DNA from: Deinococcus yavapaiensis KR-236 | GTDB taxonomy: Bacteria; Deinococcota; Deinococci; Deinococcales; Deinococcaceae | Assembly: GCF_003217515.1 (NCBI RefSeq) | Contig: NZ_QJSX01000002.1 | Coordinates: 302,099-366,098, forward strand | Length of the DNA: 64,000 bases | Direction of reading: 5' to 3' | Shown: positions 63,668-64,000 of the stretch, in pieces | Numbering within the stretch: the stretch's first letter is position 1 | How the letters are laid out: each line of letters opens with the position of its first letter | The notes under the pieces: generated by a model | What the model was told of the DNA's origin: nothing | Seen by the model: the letters and a program-made list of their open reading frames with translations, nothing else | The model's database searches: none | Made by a program: the position numbers and the translations under genes

Positions 63668-63709
63668 CCGACGTCGTGTCAGTCGTGAAAAACGCACGAT
63701 CGCCATGAC

Positions 63710-63738
63710 TTGCCATTCCTTGATCTTTCGTATAGCAT
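63710..63738 (+). promoter_or_regulatory. Promoter of tuf
   Basis: TTGCCA (63710-63715), 17-bp spacer, TAGCAT (63733-63738). About 150 bases of leader follow. Confidence 0.65.
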
Positions 63739-63814
63739 AGTCCCTTGGTGCGCCGATCAAAGGCGAAGGCGCGCTTTTGTGCCGAGTAGGCGTCCGTGCA
63801 GTTGGGCACGTGGA

Positions 63815-63854
63815 GACCCTCGGCGAGAAGAAACCCAATGTGGACCCTCGGCGA
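63815..63854 (+). repeat. Direct repeat in tuf leader
   Basis: GACCCTCGGCGA occurs at 63815-63826 and 63843-63854, 28 bases apart, in the untranslated leader of tuf. Possible regulatory element. Confidence 0.4.
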
Positions 63855-63893
63855 ATTGCTGATTCGCGTCCACCGCTTGGAGGAGAGAAAGTT

Positions 63894-64000
63894 ATGGCAA
63901 AAGGCACGTTTGAGCGGACGAAGCCGCACGTGAACGTCGGCACCATCGGCCACGTCGACCACGGCAAGACCACCCTCACCGCCGCGATCACGTTCACGGC
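63894..64000 (+). CDS. tuf: Elongation factor Tu (N-terminal part, cut by window edge)
   Basis: First 35 codons: [20 protein letters not shown] then [16 protein letters not shown]1 motif GHVDHGKTT is present. AGGAGAGAAAG precedes ATG 63894. EF-Tu delivers aminoacyl-tRNA to the ribosome. In most bacteria tuf follows fusA directly; here a 14-kb cluster lies between them. The rest of the gene is beyond the window. Confidence 0.97.

Larger units (their letters stand above)
63615..63893 (+). other. Spacer with hairpin, tuf promoter and tuf leader
   Basis: 279 bases: the 19-bp hairpin (63625-63667), the tuf promoter (63710-63738) and a ~150-base leader with the direct repeat GACCCTCGGCGA (63815-63826 and 63843-63854). 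No gene is evident. Confidence 0.55.

Overview
The window is a 64-kb piece of a high-GC bacterial chromosome that most resembles the Deinococcus lineage. Evidence for this: the S12 protein and its KKPKAGAAAGAKKK-type tail, a PolA whose proofreading domain has lost its acidic residues, and, above all, transcription starts that look leaderless. About two dozen genes have a TANNNT -10 box ending only 5-8 bases before the start codon and no Shine-Dalgarno sequence, the arrangement reported for Deinococcus deserti. Coding density is about 95%. I see no insertion sequences, prophage, CRISPR array or rRNA; there is one tRNA (Leu, CAG).

Layout. 1-2.7 kb: minus-strand purine operon purC-purS-purQ-(DinB-like)-purL, translationally coupled, purL cut by the window edge. 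3-5.4 kb: three OstA/LptA/LptC-like envelope proteins. 5.5-9.4 kb: DUF2231 membrane protein, a second DinB-like protein, polA. 9.6-13.3 kb: a 3-hydroxyacyl-CoA dehydrogenase, thiolase and phenylacetate-CoA ligase operon. 13.4-16.7 kb: histidine kinase, DUF4097-like protein and response regulator, overlapping by ATGA. 16.8-20.3 kb: a TipA-like MerR regulator with a textbook 19-bp promoter, a DUF2268-like metallopeptidase, and an ABC-2 exporter pair. 20.4-25.7 kb: small metabolic genes, lactate oxidase-like enzyme and L-lactate dehydrogenase. 25.7-31.5 kb: aminotransferase, ndk, two nucleoside/sugar-type ABC permeases, RodZ-like protein with a PEGA domain. 31.5-46.2 kb: mostly single genes, including hemQ, an HtrA-like protease, an EVE protein, thyX, a deoxyhypusine synthase-like protein, nucleoside hydrolase, proB, proA, hisA and a glycosyltransferase. 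46.2-49.8 kb: tRNA-Leu and rpsL-rpsG-fusA. 50.1-63.1 kb: a complete reductive pyrimidine degradation cluster. 63.2-64 kb: a small membrane protein and the start of tuf.

The most coherent system is at 50.1-63.1 kb. PreT/PreA reduce uracil or thymine, dihydropyrimidinase opens the ring, an M20-family amidase removes the carbamoyl group, a class III aminotransferase converts beta-alanine (or beta-aminoisobutyrate) to the semialdehyde, and MmsA oxidises this to acetyl-CoA or propionyl-CoA. A four-gene ABC importer of the SsuABC/ThiXYZ type and a short PucR-type regulator lie inside the cluster. The cluster sits between fusA and a tuf gene, so the usual rpsL-rpsG-fusA-tuf order is interrupted by about 14 kb.

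Other points of interest are a 35-codon ORF with a strong ribosome-binding site in the structured rpsG-fusA spacer, a DinB-family gene embedded in the pur operon, -10 boxes built on the stop codon of the gene upstream, and a Nudix protein lacking two metal-binding acidic residues.
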